From positions 313,070-377,069 of the forward strand of contig NZ_JAPVBI010000003.1 of assembly GCF_026967925.1 (NCBI RefSeq): a stretch of DNA of 64,000 bases, given 5' to 3'. Origin of the DNA: Modestobacter sp. VKM Ac-2985. GTDB lineage: Bacteria > Actinomycetota > Actinomycetes > Mycobacteriales > Geodermatophilaceae. Below the pieces are notes generated by a model. The model had not been told where the DNA came from, did not search any database, and worked only from the letters and a program-made list of their open reading frames with translations. Made by a program: the position numbers and the translations under genes. Shown here piece by piece: positions 7,997-16,975 of the stretch. Within the stretch, counting starts at the first letter, position 1. Each line of letters starts with the position of its first letter.

Positions 7997-9297
7997 GCCC
8001 GGTGGCCGACACCTCCGCGCTCCTGGACCCGGCCACCTACGAGACGGGCCCACCGCTGGCGGAGCTGGCCCGGCTGCGGGCCGCGGGCCCGGTCGCGTGG
8101 GTCGACGAGCTGGACGGTCCCGGCTGCTGGCTGGTCCTGCGGCACGCCGAGGTCGAGCAGGTGCTGAAGGACCCCGCCACCTTCTCCTCCTGGCTCGGGG
8201 CCACCCAGGTCCGCGACGCCGGCGACCTGCCCTGGGTCCGCCAGATGATGCTCAACATGGACCCGCCGGACCACTCCCGGCTGCGCCGCCTGCTGACGCG
8301 GTCGTTCACCCCGCGCGCGGTGGCCGCGCTGACCGCCTCGATCGAGGCGACCGCAGCCGCGCTCGTCGACCGCATGATCGCCGGCGCCGGTGAGGGCCGG
8401 TGCGACTTCGCCACGGACGTCGCCGCCGACCTGCCGCTGGTCACCCTGGCCGACGTGCTCGGCGTCCCGGTCGAGGACCGCTGGCTGATGTTCGACTGGT
8501 CGAACCGGGTGATCGGCTGGCAGGACCCGGACTACGCCTCCTCCGCCGTCTTCGACGGCGGCAGCGGCACGGCGATGGCCCGGCAGGCGGTGGCGCTCCG
8601 CCCGGTGCCCGACGCCGAGGGGCGGCTGCCCGACCCGCGCACCCGCGCCGGCATGCCGGACCTCTACGCCTATGCGCGGCTGCTGGCCGAGGAGAAGCGC
8701 CGCGCGCCCGGCCGGGACGTCATGTCGGTCCTGCTGGCCCAGACCGACGGGGACGACGCACCCGTCAGTGACGCCGAGTTCGAGAACATGTTCTGGCTGT
8801 TCGCGGTGGCCGGCAACGAGACGCTGCGCAACGGGCTGCCCGGCGGGCTCATCGCGCTGCTGTCCCACCCGGAGGCGCTGGCCCGGCTGCGCGCCGACCC
8901 CGGACTGCTGCTTGGCGCGGTCGAGGAGATGCTGCGCTGGTGGACGCCGGTGATGGTCTTCCGGCGGACGGCGACCTGCGACGTCACGGTCGGCGACACC
9001 CGGGTGCGGGCCGGGGACAAGGTGGTCGTCTCCTTCACCTCGGCCAACCGGGACGAGCGGGTGTTCGCCGACCCGGACCGCTTCGACGTCCGCCGGGCGC
9101 CCAACCCGCAGCTGTCCTTCGGCCACGGGCCGCACTTCTGCCTGGGCGCCCAGCTGGCCCGGGTGCAGATGCGGTCGCTGTTCGCCGAACTGCTGCGCCG
9201 CACCAGCGTGCTGGAGCTCGACGGGCCGCCCGCGCTGCTCCGGTCGAGCTTCCAACGTGGGGTCAAGCGTCTGCCGCTGCACTGGGTCGCCGGCTGA
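7993..9297 (+). CDS. Cytochrome P450 (CYP124/CYP125-like class)
   Basis: Soluble bacterial P450 of 434 aa that would hydroxylate a hydrophobic substrate using electrons from a ferredoxin. Motifs: NMDPPDHSRLRRLLTRSFTPRAV in the C-helix region, I-helix FAVAGNETLRNG (oxygen activation), EEMLRW as the ExxR, and heme-binding FGHGPHFCLGAQ with Cys 383. The NMDPPDH and AGNET features are shared with actinobacterial lipid/steroid side-chain hydroxylases, which is only a hint of substrate. No ferredoxin gene is adjacent. GTG start overlaps the alpha/beta hydrolase stop. Confidence 0.9.
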   Translation: MSPVADTSALLDPATYETGPPLAELARLRAAGPVAWVDELDGPGCWLVLRHAEVEQVLKDPATFSSWLGATQVRDAGDLPWVRQMMLNMDPPDHSRLRRLLTRSFTPRAVAALTASIEATAAALVDRMIAGAGEGRCDFATDVAADLPLVTLADVLGVPVEDRWLMFDWSNRVIGWQDPDYASSAVFDGGSGTAMARQAVALRPVPDAEGRLPDPRTRAGMPDLYAYARLLAEEKRRAPGRDVMSVLLAQTDGDDAPVSDAEFENMFWLFAVAGNETLRNGLPGGLIALLSHPEALARLRADPGLLLGAVEEMLRWWTPVMVFRRTATCDVTVGDTRVRAGDKVVVSFTSANRDERVFADPDRFDVRRAPNPQLSFGHGPHFCLGAQLARVQMRSLFAELLRRTSVLELDGPPALLRSSFQRGVKRLPLHWVAG

Positions 9298-9322
9298 ACC
9301 GGGCATGCTCGTGGACGCCGGG

Positions 9323-9355
9323 TGTCACATCTGCGCCCGCGGCGGTGCTGTAGGG
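9323..9355 (+). promoter_or_regulatory. Possible ECF-type promoter before the sigma factor gene
   Basis: TGTCACA at 9323-9329 resembles the -35 box recognised by some actinobacterial ECF factors (ECF41 type), and TGTAGG follows about 18 nt later. The -10 side does not match the known CGTC box, so this is a weak proposal of autoregulation. Confidence 0.25.
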
Positions 9356-9447
9356 GCATGGACCTCGTTCGGTACGGAGCCCCGGCGGCGGTACGGCTGC
9401 CGATGCCGGGGCGCACAGCGGGTCGGGTCGAGAGGGAGGACAGGACC

Positions 9448-9966
9448 GTGGCGGGTGCCGTGTCCGGTGCCGTGCGGTCCGACCTCGGCGAGGTGTTCCG
9501 CCGCGACTACCCGCAGGTCGTGGCGGTGGCCGCCCGGGTGCTCGGCTCGCGGGACGAGGCCGAGGACGTCGCCCAGGAGGTCTTCCTGGCCTTCGGCCGG
9601 TCCACCGTGCCGGCCGCCGAGGCGCCCGGCTGGCTGTCCGTCGCCGCCGTGCACACCGCGCTGAACCTGATCCGCTCCGGGCGCCGCCGCGCGTCCCGGG
9701 AGGAGACCGTCCACCGCCTCAGCGAGGTCACCACCCCCGACGTCGCCGAGGCGGTGCTCACCCGCGAGGACCGCAGCCGGGTCCGGGCCGCCCTCGGCGA
9801 GCTGCCCCGCACGCAGGCCGTCGCCCTCGTGCTCCGGCACAGCGGCCTCAGCTACGCCGAGGTCGCCGCGGCCCTCGACATGTCCCCCGGCAGCGTCGGC
9901 ACCACCGTCCGACGCGCCGAATCCGCACTGCGCAAGGAGCTGACCCGTCATGCGTCATCCGACTGA
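9448..9966 (+). CDS. ECF sigma factor
   Basis: Alternative sigma factor (172 aa). Region 2 is seen in EVFRRDYPQVVAVAARVLGS followed by RDEAEDVAQEVFLAFGR, and region 4 in LGELPRTQAVALVLRHSGLS with the helix-turn-helix YAEVAAALDMSPGSVGTTV. It directs core RNA polymerase to stress or envelope promoters. The GTG at 9448 is chosen because AGGGAGGA ends 7 nt upstream; the frame is open further upstream to 9322 but that part is not sigma-like. The stop overlaps the next start by 17 bp. That next gene encodes a membrane anti-sigma factor, so activity is probably controlled by release from the membrane. Confidence 0.88.
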   Translation: MAGAVSGAVRSDLGEVFRRDYPQVVAVAARVLGSRDEAEDVAQEVFLAFGRSTVPAAEAPGWLSVAAVHTALNLIRSGRRRASREETVHRLSEVTTPDVAEAVLTREDRSRVRAALGELPRTQAVALVLRHSGLSYAEVAAALDMSPGSVGTTVRRAESALRKELTRHASSD

Positions 9967-11026
9967 AGGCACGCTGCGCCGCCTGCTCGACGAGCCGGCC
10001 GGCGTCCCCGACCCCGACCGCGCGCACGTCGCCGGCTGCTCGCAGTGCCTGGCCACCCTGGCCGACAGCCGCCGGGACGCCGACCTGGTCGGCGCCGCGC
10101 TGGCGACCGAGGGCACCTCCGATGTCGACGCCGGCTGGCGGCGGCTGACCGCCGCCCTGCCCACGGCCACCCCCGCCGCCCGTCCCGAGCGGGTCCGGCC
10201 GAGCCGGTCCCGCGGGTTCCGCCGGCCCGCCGCCGCCGTCCTCGCGTTCGGCGTCGTCCTGGCCGGCGCCGGGACGGCGGCCGCCACCGACTGGCTGCAG
10301 GTCTTCCGCACCGAGGAGGTCGCCCCGCTCAGCCTGTCCACCAGCGACCTGGTCGCGCTGCCGGACCTGAGCGCGTACGGCGACGTCGAGCTCACCGGCG
10401 ACCCGGACGTGCACGACGTCCCCGACGCGGCCACCGCCGCCGAGGAGTCCGGGCTGGACGTGCCGGAGGTGGCCGACCTGCCCCGCGGGGTCACCGGCGA
10501 GCCGACGATCTCGGTGGGCGGCCAGCTCAGCGCCACCTTCACCTACTCGGCCGACCGGGCCGCGCAGGCCGCCGCCGCGGCCGGCGAGACGCTGCCCCCG
10601 CCGCCGCCGGGGCTGGACGGCAGCTCGGTGCGGCTGGTCGCCGGCCCGGGCGTGGCCCAGGTCTGGTCCTCGGAGAGCGGGCTCCCCGCGCTCGTCGTGG
10701 GCCGCGCCGTCGCGCCGTCGGCGTACTCCTCCGGCGTCCCGTTCGAGACGGTGCGCGACCACCTGCTGTCGCTGCCCGGCCTGCCCGACGACGTCGCGGC
10801 GCAGCTGCGGAGCTTCACCGCCGACGGCTCGACCCTGCCGATCCCCGTCCCCGCCGACCTGGTCACCAGCTCGACGGCGGACGTCGACGGCGCCGAGGCC
10901 ACCGTGCTGACCAGCCGGGACGGCGCGATGGCGGCCGTGGTGTGGGTGTCCGACGGCGTGGTGACCGCCGTGGGCGGCTCGCTGGACCCCGACGAGCTGC
11001 TGTCGGTCGCCCGGGACCTGGGCTGA
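9950..11026 (+). CDS. Membrane anti-sigma factor with ZAS motif
   Basis: Predicted single-pass membrane protein (358 aa). The cytoplasmic N-terminus holds the zinc anti-sigma motif HVAGCSQC (His26, Cys30, Cys33), then a basic stretch and one membrane helix at about residues 93-112 (AAAVLAFGVVLAGAGTAAAT), then some 240 residues outside the membrane rich in Pro, Ala and Asp with no domain I can name. Binding of the ZAS helix bundle to the adjacent sigma factor is the known role of this architecture; the outer part would sense an envelope signal. Co-translated with the sigma gene and followed at 2 bp by an ABC ATPase. Confidence 0.82.
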   Translation: MRHPTEGTLRRLLDEPAGVPDPDRAHVAGCSQCLATLADSRRDADLVGAALATEGTSDVDAGWRRLTAALPTATPAARPERVRPSRSRGFRRPAAAVLAFGVVLAGAGTAAATDWLQVFRTEEVAPLSLSTSDLVALPDLSAYGDVELTGDPDVHDVPDAATAAEESGLDVPEVADLPRGVTGEPTISVGGQLSATFTYSADRAAQAAAAAGETLPPPPPGLDGSSVRLVAGPGVAQVWSSESGLPALVVGRAVAPSAYSSGVPFETVRDHLLSLPGLPDDVAAQLRSFTADGSTLPIPVPADLVTSSTADVDGAEATVLTSRDGAMAAVVWVSDGVVTAVGGSLDPDELLSVARDLG

Positions 11027-11028
11027 GC

Positions 11029-12018
11029 ATGAGCACCGTGGACAGCGGTGCCGGGGTGCAGGACGCCGCCGACCTGGTGGCCGGCCTGCCCCCGGCACCG
11101 GCGGCCTGGTGCACCGGGCTGCGCAAGCGGTACCGCAAGCACCTGGCCGTCGAGGACGTGTCGCTGCAGGTGGGCCGGGGCGAGATCGTCGGGCTGCTCG
11201 GGCCCAACGGCGCGGGCAAGACCACCGTGATCAAGATGCTGCTCGGGCTGGTCCGCCCGGACGCCGGCGAGGCGATGCTGCTCGGGCAGCGCTCCGCCGA
11301 CCCGGCCGCCCGCGCCCGGGTCGGCTACCTGCCCGAGCTCTTCCGCTACCAGCCCTGGCTGACCGCGGCCGAGGTGCTGGCCCTGCACGCCCGGCTCTCC
11401 GGCGCCGGCGTGCCCGCCGCCGAGCAGCGCGACTGCCTGGCGCTGGTCGGCCTGTCCGGCCGGGGCGACGACCGGGTGGGCGGGTTCTCCAAGGGCATGC
11501 AGCAGCGGCTGGGGCTAGCGGTCGCGCTGGTGGGCCGGCCGGAGTTCGTGGTGCTGGACGAGCCGACCAGCGCCCTGGACCCGCTGGGCCGCGCCGACGT
11601 GCGGGACATCGTGCTGGAGCTGCGGTCCCGCGGGGTCGCGGTGCTGCTCAACTCGCACCTGATCGGTGAGGTCGAGCGGGTCTGCGACCGGGTCGTCGTC
11701 CTCGACCGCGGCCGGGTCGCCGCCGCCGGCACCCTCGCCGAGCTGCTCGGCCAGCGGGAGGTCCGGCTGCACCTGACCGACCTCTCCCCCGCCGCCCAGC
11801 AGCGGCTGGCCGCACTGGGGCGGGTCGACCGGGAGGGCGAGTGGTCCACCGTCGCCCTGACCGACGACGACGGGACGGCGGTGCCCGACCTGGTGCGCGA
11901 CCTGGTCGACCTCGGGGTGCGGGTGCACGCGGTCGAGCCGGTGCGGATCAGCCTGGAGGAGCGCCTGCTCGGCATCCTGCGGGACGGCGCCGCGAGCCGT
12001 GCGGCGGGCCCGTCGTGA
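11029..12018 (+). CDS. ABC transporter ATPase (ABC-2 type)
   Basis: ATP-binding subunit of 329 aa. Walker A GPNGAGKTT, signature FSKGMQQRL (in place of LSGGQ), Walker B FVVLDEPTSALDP and switch region NSHLIGEVE identify the NatA/CcmA-like class that works with ABC-2 permeases in export or membrane remodelling. A roughly 100-residue C-terminal extension after VVVLDRGRV is usual for the class. ATG at 11029 lies 2 bp after the anti-sigma stop; the stop overlaps the permease start (GTGA). Likely a target of, or functionally tied to, the sigma/anti-sigma pair. Confidence 0.88.
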   Translation: MSTVDSGAGVQDAADLVAGLPPAPAAWCTGLRKRYRKHLAVEDVSLQVGRGEIVGLLGPNGAGKTTVIKMLLGLVRPDAGEAMLLGQRSADPAARARVGYLPELFRYQPWLTAAEVLALHARLSGAGVPAAEQRDCLALVGLSGRGDDRVGGFSKGMQQRLGLAVALVGRPEFVVLDEPTSALDPLGRADVRDIVLELRSRGVAVLLNSHLIGEVERVCDRVVVLDRGRVAAAGTLAELLGQREVRLHLTDLSPAAQQRLAALGRVDREGEWSTVALTDDDGTAVPDLVRDLVDLGVRVHAVEPVRISLEERLLGILRDGAASRAAGPS

Positions 12019-12869
12019 CCACAGCCCGGACGGTGCTCACCATCGCCGCACTGACCCTGCGCGAGGCCTCCCGCCGGCGGGTGCTGTTCGCGCTCGTCGC
12101 CCTCACCGCCGGGCTGCTGGCGCTGAGCAGCTGGGGCTTCTCCCGGCTGGCGGCCGAGTCGCTGACCAGCGGCGAGGCCCGGCTGACCGCCTCGATCCTG
12201 CTCAACCTGGTCATGTTCGGCTACAGCCTGGTCGCCGCGCTGGGCACGGCCTTCCTCGCCGGACCCACGCTGTCCGGGGAGACGGAGTCGGGCATCGCGC
12301 TGTCCATGCTGGCCCGGCCGATCCGCCGCTCGGCGTTCCTGCTGGGCAAGTGGCTGGGGCTGGTGGCGTTCGGCAGCGGCTTCGTGGTGCTGGCCGGGCT
12401 GGCGCAGGTCCTCGTCGTCCGGGTGACGGTCGACTACTGGCCGCCGGCCCCGGCGACCGCGCTGGGCCTGCTCGCCGCCCAGACGATCGTGCTGCTGACC
12501 CTCACCGTGCTGCTGGCCACCGTCATCTCACCGATGGCGTCGGGTGTCGTGGCGGTCGGCCTGTTCTGCACCACCTGGGTGGCCGGGGTGGTCGGCGCGA
12601 TCGGCGAGGCCCTGGGCAACGACGCCGTCGGCCGGGTCGGCAGCGTCTCGCGGGTGCTGCTGCCCACCGACGGGCTGTGGCGTGGGGCGATGAACGCCTT
12701 CCAGGACCCGTCGGCGATCGTCCAGTTCGGCGGGGCGGAGCAGGGCGCCGGGGCCTTCCCGTTCCTCAGCACGGCGCCGCTCACCCTCACCTACCTGGGC
12801 TGGGCGGTGCTGTGGGTGGCGATGGTGTGGGCGCTGGCCGCGATGTCCTTCGTCCGCCGCGACCTCTGA
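12015..12869 (+). CDS. ABC-2 type permease
   Basis: Integral membrane protein (284 aa) with about six hydrophobic segments, for example VLFALVALTAGLLAL, LLNLVMFGYSLVAALG and TIVLLTLTVLLATVIS. The TLSGETESGIALSMLARPI stretch between the second and third helices is typical of ABC-2 (NosY-like) permeases. It pairs with the ATPase encoded just upstream. GTG start overlaps that gene's stop; its own stop overlaps the ATG of the peptidase gene by one base. The transported material cannot be inferred. Confidence 0.82.
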   Translation: MTTARTVLTIAALTLREASRRRVLFALVALTAGLLALSSWGFSRLAAESLTSGEARLTASILLNLVMFGYSLVAALGTAFLAGPTLSGETESGIALSMLARPIRRSAFLLGKWLGLVAFGSGFVVLAGLAQVLVVRVTVDYWPPAPATALGLLAAQTIVLLTLTVLLATVISPMASGVVAVGLFCTTWVAGVVGAIGEALGNDAVGRVGSVSRVLLPTDGLWRGAMNAFQDPSAIVQFGGAEQGAGAFPFLSTAPLTLTYLGWAVLWVAMVWALAAMSFVRRDL

Positions 12870-13546
12870 TGGCCGACCCCGGCGCGGTCGTGCTGCAGTT
12901 GCCGTTCCGGGGCACCTGGCGGGTGGAGAACAGCCCGGCGCGGCGGGTGCCGAGTCACGGCACGCACCTGTTCGCCACCACGTACGCCATCGACTTCACC
13001 GCCGTGCGGGGACGGCGGACGGCGACCACCCGGGACTGGCGGTCGCTGCTGGGCACCGAGCCGGTGGACCGGTTCGTCGCCTTCGGGCAGCCGGTGCTGG
13101 CCCCGGCGGCCGGGCGGGTGGTGTCGGTGCACGACGGCGAGCCGGACGGCGTGGCGCGCCGCTCGCAGGCCGCCCGGGTGCCCTACGCCCTGACCCAGGC
13201 GAGCCGGGCCCGCGGCGGCGCCGGCGCCCTGGCCGGCAACCACGTCGTGCTCGAGCTCGAGCCCGGGGGCGCCCACGTCGTGCTGGCCCACCTGCGCGAG
13301 GGGTCGCTCCAGGTGCGCCCCGGCGACCCGGTGACGGTCGGCCAGCAGCTGGCCGAGTGCGGCAACTCGGGCAACTCCACCCAGCCGCACGTGCACGTCC
13401 AGGCGATGGACGCCGCCGACCCGTTCACCGCACGCGGGCTGCCGCTGGCCTTCCGCGACCACCGGGCATGGCCCCGCGACGGGGGCCCGCCGGTCGTCGT
13501 CCCGCTGGGCGTCCCCGCGGAGGGTGCGGTCGTCGAGCCGGTGTGA
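12869..13546 (+). CDS. M23 (LytM-like) metallopeptidase domain protein
   Basis: 225-aa protein with the LytM zinc site: HGTHLFATTYAIDF (His and Asp ligands) and HVHVQ near residue 175 (HxH), around a beta-rich core with PAAGRVVSV, GNHVVLELEPGGAHVVLAHL and CGNSGNSTQPHVHV. Family members cut peptidoglycan cross-bridges, yet here no signal peptide or membrane segment is visible, so it is either exported by an unusual route, possibly the adjacent transporter, or is a non-peptidase member. It is the last gene of the sigma/anti-sigma/ABC run and ends 7 bp from the convergent DUF2207 gene. Confidence 0.78.
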   Translation: MADPGAVVLQLPFRGTWRVENSPARRVPSHGTHLFATTYAIDFTAVRGRRTATTRDWRSLLGTEPVDRFVAFGQPVLAPAAGRVVSVHDGEPDGVARRSQAARVPYALTQASRARGGAGALAGNHVVLELEPGGAHVVLAHLREGSLQVRPGDPVTVGQQLAECGNSGNSTQPHVHVQAMDAADPFTARGLPLAFRDHRAWPRDGGPPVVVPLGVPAEGAVVEPV

Positions 13547-13553
13547 CGCCGCG

Positions 13554-15359
13554 TCACCAGCTGCCGCCGCCCCCTCCCCCGGCCGCGCCGCCCACGTAGG
13601 TCGAGCCGGTCCCGCTGCCCGCGCTCGCCGGCGGGGAGAGCGCCGGGTTGTCCGGGGCGGAGAACGCCAGCAGCGCCGGCCACACGCCGACGTACCCGGC
13701 ACCGTGCGCGGGCACGTACCAGGACGGGGTGGTGTCGGGGCCGTCCGCCTGCACCCCGGTGGTCCACTCCGCCGCCACCCCCAGGGCCACCGCGTGCGGC
13801 AGGTACCGGACCCGGAGGTCGGTGCGCGCCGCACCGGCGAGGTCGGCCATCTGGTCCGCGTCGGCGGACCACGGCCCGTCGGAGGCGGCGAGCTGCTCGC
13901 GGAACGCGGCCGCCCGCTCGTGCACTCCGGCGCCCTCCGGGGTACGCTGCGGCATCCGCCCGGCCAGCCCCAGCAGGACCAGCCCGGCGAGCACGACGCC
14001 GGTGCCGGCCAGCGCCCAGGTGCTGGTGACGGCCAGGACGACGGTCAGGACGACGCCGGCGACGAGGACCCCGGTGGCGATCCCGTACCAGCGACGCCGG
14101 ACCGCGGCGGGGTCGGCGCGGAACCAGCCCCGCTCCACCACGTCCCGGTACATCGCCGCGCAGGCCCGGCTCTCCACGGCCGCGAACCGCGACTGCAGGT
14201 CCGACAGCAGCACGACCTCGCCGTCGGAGAAGACGTCGTCGAGCAGCTGCTGCTCGTACGGCCGCAGCCCCCGCGGGTCCGCCGGCGTGCGGACCAGCCG
14301 CCAGTCCGACGGGACCGTCTCGTCCTGCTCGTCGGTGGCCGACCCGTCGTCCGGCTCGGTGTCGTCCGGCTCGGCGTCGTCCGGGTCGGTCTCCTCGATC
14401 CGCAGCTGCCCGCGGACGGCCAGGTCCAGCAGGGTGGCGACGACCTCGTGCCGCTGGGCGCGGCCGTCGAGCACCGTGCCCAGCTGGGCCGGGCGGGCGT
14501 CCTGCGGCGGGGTGAGCTGCGGCGCCCGCGGACCCGATCCGGCCGGGCTGCTCCGCCGGGCCCGCAGCAGCGGCGGGACGACGAGGAGCAACAGCCCCCC
14601 GACGGCCAGCCCCGCGGTCGCCGGGCTGAGGCGGAACGCCTGCGCCGGGCTGAACGTCTCCTCGAGCACCGGCTCCGCGCCGGCGAAGGTGCCCGCCGGG
14701 TAGGTGGCGCTGACCGTCACCCCCTCCCCCGGGTCGAGCCCGCCGGCCTCTGCGCGCACCGCACCGACGGCCTCGACGTCCATGGGGCAGGCGATCAGGG
14801 CGTCGTCCGTGCCGACCACGCAGTCCCCCGCGACCGGCGCCGCGCCCGCCGGGCCGGTCAGCCGGACGTCGACCTGCTCGATCGGCACCTCCCAGCCGGT
14901 CCCGATCGCGTTCCAGGCCACCCGGTCGCCGGCGTCCCCCGGGTCGGCGACCCCCTCGACCCGGTAGCCGATCACGTAGGTGTGCTCGCCGGTGACCTCG
15001 GTGTCCGGGTCGCCGACCCGGACGGTCAGCACGCCGTCCTCACTCGTGACCTCGGTGTCCGCGGGCGCACCCGTGGGGCTCTCCACGACGACGTCGCTGA
15101 TCGGGTAGAGCCGGTCGCGGGTCTGCTCGAAGGGCGCCCGCTCGGGGATCAGCCGCTCGATGCCGTGCCGCTCGGAGTCGCCGAAGTCGTAGGAGATCGT
15201 CTCCTCGACCTCCAGCGAGCCGTCGGCGCCGGCCACCAGGTCGACGTCGTAGGAGCGGATGGCCTCGGCCTGGCCGTCGTCCGTGCACCCCGCCAACACC
15301 AGTGCCCCGACGCCGAGACCGACCAGCCCCACGACCGCCCGCCGTCCGTCCGCTCCCAC
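13554..15359 (-). CDS. DUF2207-family membrane lipoprotein
   Basis: Predicted lipoprotein of 601 aa anchored in the membrane. The N-terminus has a lipobox LAGC with Cys25, followed by the DUF2207 N-terminal beta domain ([20 protein letters not shown]), a membrane helix near 285 ([15 protein letters not shown]), a cytoplasmic helical part, a pair of helices near 435-475 and the glycine-rich tail GGGGGGSW that is characteristic of the family. Its function is unknown. The GTG at 15359 is selected because GAGGAGG sits 7 nt upstream; an ATG at 15386 would put charged residues before the signal. Acidic repeats ([13 protein letters not shown]) occur in the middle. Confidence 0.8.
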   Translation of the reverse strand: MGADGRRAVVGLVGLGVGALVLAGCTDDGQAEAIRSYDVDLVAGADGSLEVEETISYDFGDSERHGIERLIPERAPFEQTRDRLYPISDVVVESPTGAPADTEVTSEDGVLTVRVGDPDTEVTGEHTYVIGYRVEGVADPGDAGDRVAWNAIGTGWEVPIEQVDVRLTGPAGAAPVAGDCVVGTDDALIACPMDVEAVGAVRAEAGGLDPGEGVTVSATYPAGTFAGAEPVLEETFSPAQAFRLSPATAGLAVGGLLLLVVPPLLRARRSSPAGSGPRAPQLTPPQDARPAQLGTVLDGRAQRHEVVATLLDLAVRGQLRIEETDPDDAEPDDTEPDDGSATDEQDETVPSDWRLVRTPADPRGLRPYEQQLLDDVFSDGEVVLLSDLQSRFAAVESRACAAMYRDVVERGWFRADPAAVRRRWYGIATGVLVAGVVLTVVLAVTSTWALAGTGVVLAGLVLLGLAGRMPQRTPEGAGVHERAAAFREQLAASDGPWSADADQMADLAGAARTDLRVRYLPHAVALGVAAEWTTGVQADGPDTTPSWYVPAHGAGYVGVWPALLAFSAPDNPALSPPASAGSGTGSTYVGGAAGGGGGGSW

Positions 15360-15458
15360 GTCGCACCCTCCTCGCGTCTGGACCATCTGGTGGACCGTGC
15401 CGCAGCTGACCGTCGAACCGGTCGGCCTGCGACGACTGGCCGCTCCTGCAATCAGACG

Positions 15459-15474
15459 TAGCCTCGGTGGGGTG
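15459..15474 (+). promoter_or_regulatory. Possible leaderless -10 element before selO
   Basis: TAGCCT at 15459-15464 lies 7 nt before the GTG at 15472 with no ribosome binding site between them, the same geometry as in front of the MFS gene at 6022. This suggests a leaderless message. Confidence 0.45.
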
Positions 15475-16938
15475 AGTCTCGCACCGGCACCGACCCTCAG
15501 CCTGGACGACCGCTTCGCCCGCGAGCTGCCGGAGCTGGCCGTCGCCTGGCAGGCCGACGACGCCCCGGATCCCCGGCTGCTCGCGCTCAACGAGCCGCTG
15601 GCCACCGAGCTCGGGCTGGACCCCGCCGCGCTCCGGACCGCCGAGGGGCTGCGCCTGCTGGTCGGGACCGCCGTCCCTGCCGGGGCCAACCCCGTGGCCC
15701 AGGCCTACGCCGGGCACCAGTTCGGCGGCTTCGTCCCGCGGCTGGGCGACGGCCGGGCCCTGCTGCTCGGCGAGCTGACCGACGTGGCGGGCCGGCTGCG
15801 CGACCTGCACCTCAAGGGCTCCGGGCGGACCCCGTTCGCCCGCGGCGGCGACGGGCTGGCCGCGGTCGGCCCGATGCTGCGCGAGCACGTGATCAGCGAG
15901 GCGATGCACGCCCTCGGCATCCCCACCACGCGCTCCCTGGCCGTGGTCGCGACCGGGCGCTCGGTGCGCCGGGAGACGCTGTTGCCCGGCGCCGTCCTGG
16001 CCCGGGTGGCGAGCAGCCACCTGCGGGTGGGCAGCTTCCAGTACGCCCGGGTCACCGGCGACACCGAGCTGCTCCGCCGGCTCGCCGACCACGCGATCAG
16101 CCGGCACCACCCGGACGCCGCGCAGGCCGAGAACCCGTACCTGGCGCTCTTCGCCGCGGTGGTCACCGCCCAGGCCGAGCTGGTGGCCCGGTGGATGCAG
16201 GTCGGGTTCGTGCACGGGGTGATGAACACCGACAACGTCACCATCTCCGGCGAGACGATCGACTACGGGCCGTGCGCCTTCCTGGAGGCCCACGACCCGG
16301 CCACGGTGTACAGCTCGATCGACGCCGGCGGGCGCTACGCCTACGGCAACCAGCCGATCGTGGCCGAGTGGGACCTCGCCCGGCTCGCCGAGGCCCTGCT
16401 CCCGCTCATCGCCGAGGACCAGGAGCGCGCGATCGAGCTCGCGGTGGCGGCTCTGGGCGAGTTCCGGCCGCAGTACGACGCGGCCTGGTCGGCCGGGATG
16501 CGGGCCAAGCTGGGCCTGCCCGACGGGTTGGACGACGCGGTGGCCGCGCCGCTGGTCGAGGAGTACCTCACCCTGCTCCAGGCCGGCCACGTCGACCACA
16601 CCCTCGGGTTCCGCCGACTCAGCGCCGCCGCCCGCGGGGACGTCGAGCCGGTCCGCAACCTGTTCCTCGACCTGGCATCGTTCGACGCCTGGTCCGAGCG
16701 GTGGCGCGCGCTCGCGCCGGACGCCGACGCCATGGACCGGGTGAACCCGCTCCACATCCCGCGCAACCACCTCGTCGAGGAGGCCCTCACCGCGGCGACC
16801 GAGGGCGACCTGGCCCCGCTGGCGCCCCTGCTCGACGCCGTCACCCACCCCTACGAGGAGCGCCCGGACCTGGAGCGCTACGCCACCCCCGCCCCCGCCG
16901 ACTTCGGCGCCACCTACCAGACCTTCTGCGGCACCTGA
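15472..16938 (+). CDS. selO: SelO family protein adenylyltransferase
   Basis: Pseudokinase-fold protein of 488 aa. Conserved SelO stretches are seen: [37 protein letters not shown] (ATP-binding Lys), [15 protein letters not shown], and [16 protein letters not shown] followed by [11 protein letters not shown] (metal-binding Asn and Asp). SelO transfers AMP from ATP to protein Ser, Thr or Tyr and is linked to redox stress. The bacterial forms are 480-490 aa, as here. Start is the GTG at 15472, just after a possible -10 box. The gene is divergent from the DUF2207 lipoprotein and convergent with a membrane hydrolase across a 28-bp palindrome. Confidence 0.92.
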   Translation: MSLAPAPTLSLDDRFARELPELAVAWQADDAPDPRLLALNEPLATELGLDPAALRTAEGLRLLVGTAVPAGANPVAQAYAGHQFGGFVPRLGDGRALLLGELTDVAGRLRDLHLKGSGRTPFARGGDGLAAVGPMLREHVISEAMHALGIPTTRSLAVVATGRSVRRETLLPGAVLARVASSHLRVGSFQYARVTGDTELLRRLADHAISRHHPDAAQAENPYLALFAAVVTAQAELVARWMQVGFVHGVMNTDNVTISGETIDYGPCAFLEAHDPATVYSSIDAGGRYAYGNQPIVAEWDLARLAEALLPLIAEDQERAIELAVAALGEFRPQYDAAWSAGMRAKLGLPDGLDDAVAAPLVEEYLTLLQAGHVDHTLGFRRLSAAARGDVEPVRNLFLDLASFDAWSERWRALAPDADAMDRVNPLHIPRNHLVEEALTAATEGDLAPLAPLLDAVTHPYEERPDLERYATPAPADFGATYQTFCGT

Positions 16939-16947
16939 CCCGCCCTC

Positions 16948-16975
16948 GACCACCAAAATGGCCATTTCGGTGGTC
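16948..16975. repeat. 28-bp palindrome with AAATGGCCATTT core, probable bidirectional terminator
   Basis: The arms pair at 13 of 14 positions around the centre 16961/16962; the core AAATGGCCATTT is flanked by GACCACC and GGTGGTC. It lies between two convergent genes and its right edge covers the stop codon of the membrane hydrolase. The same AT-rich 12-mer occurs again at 32926-32937. Confidence 0.85.
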
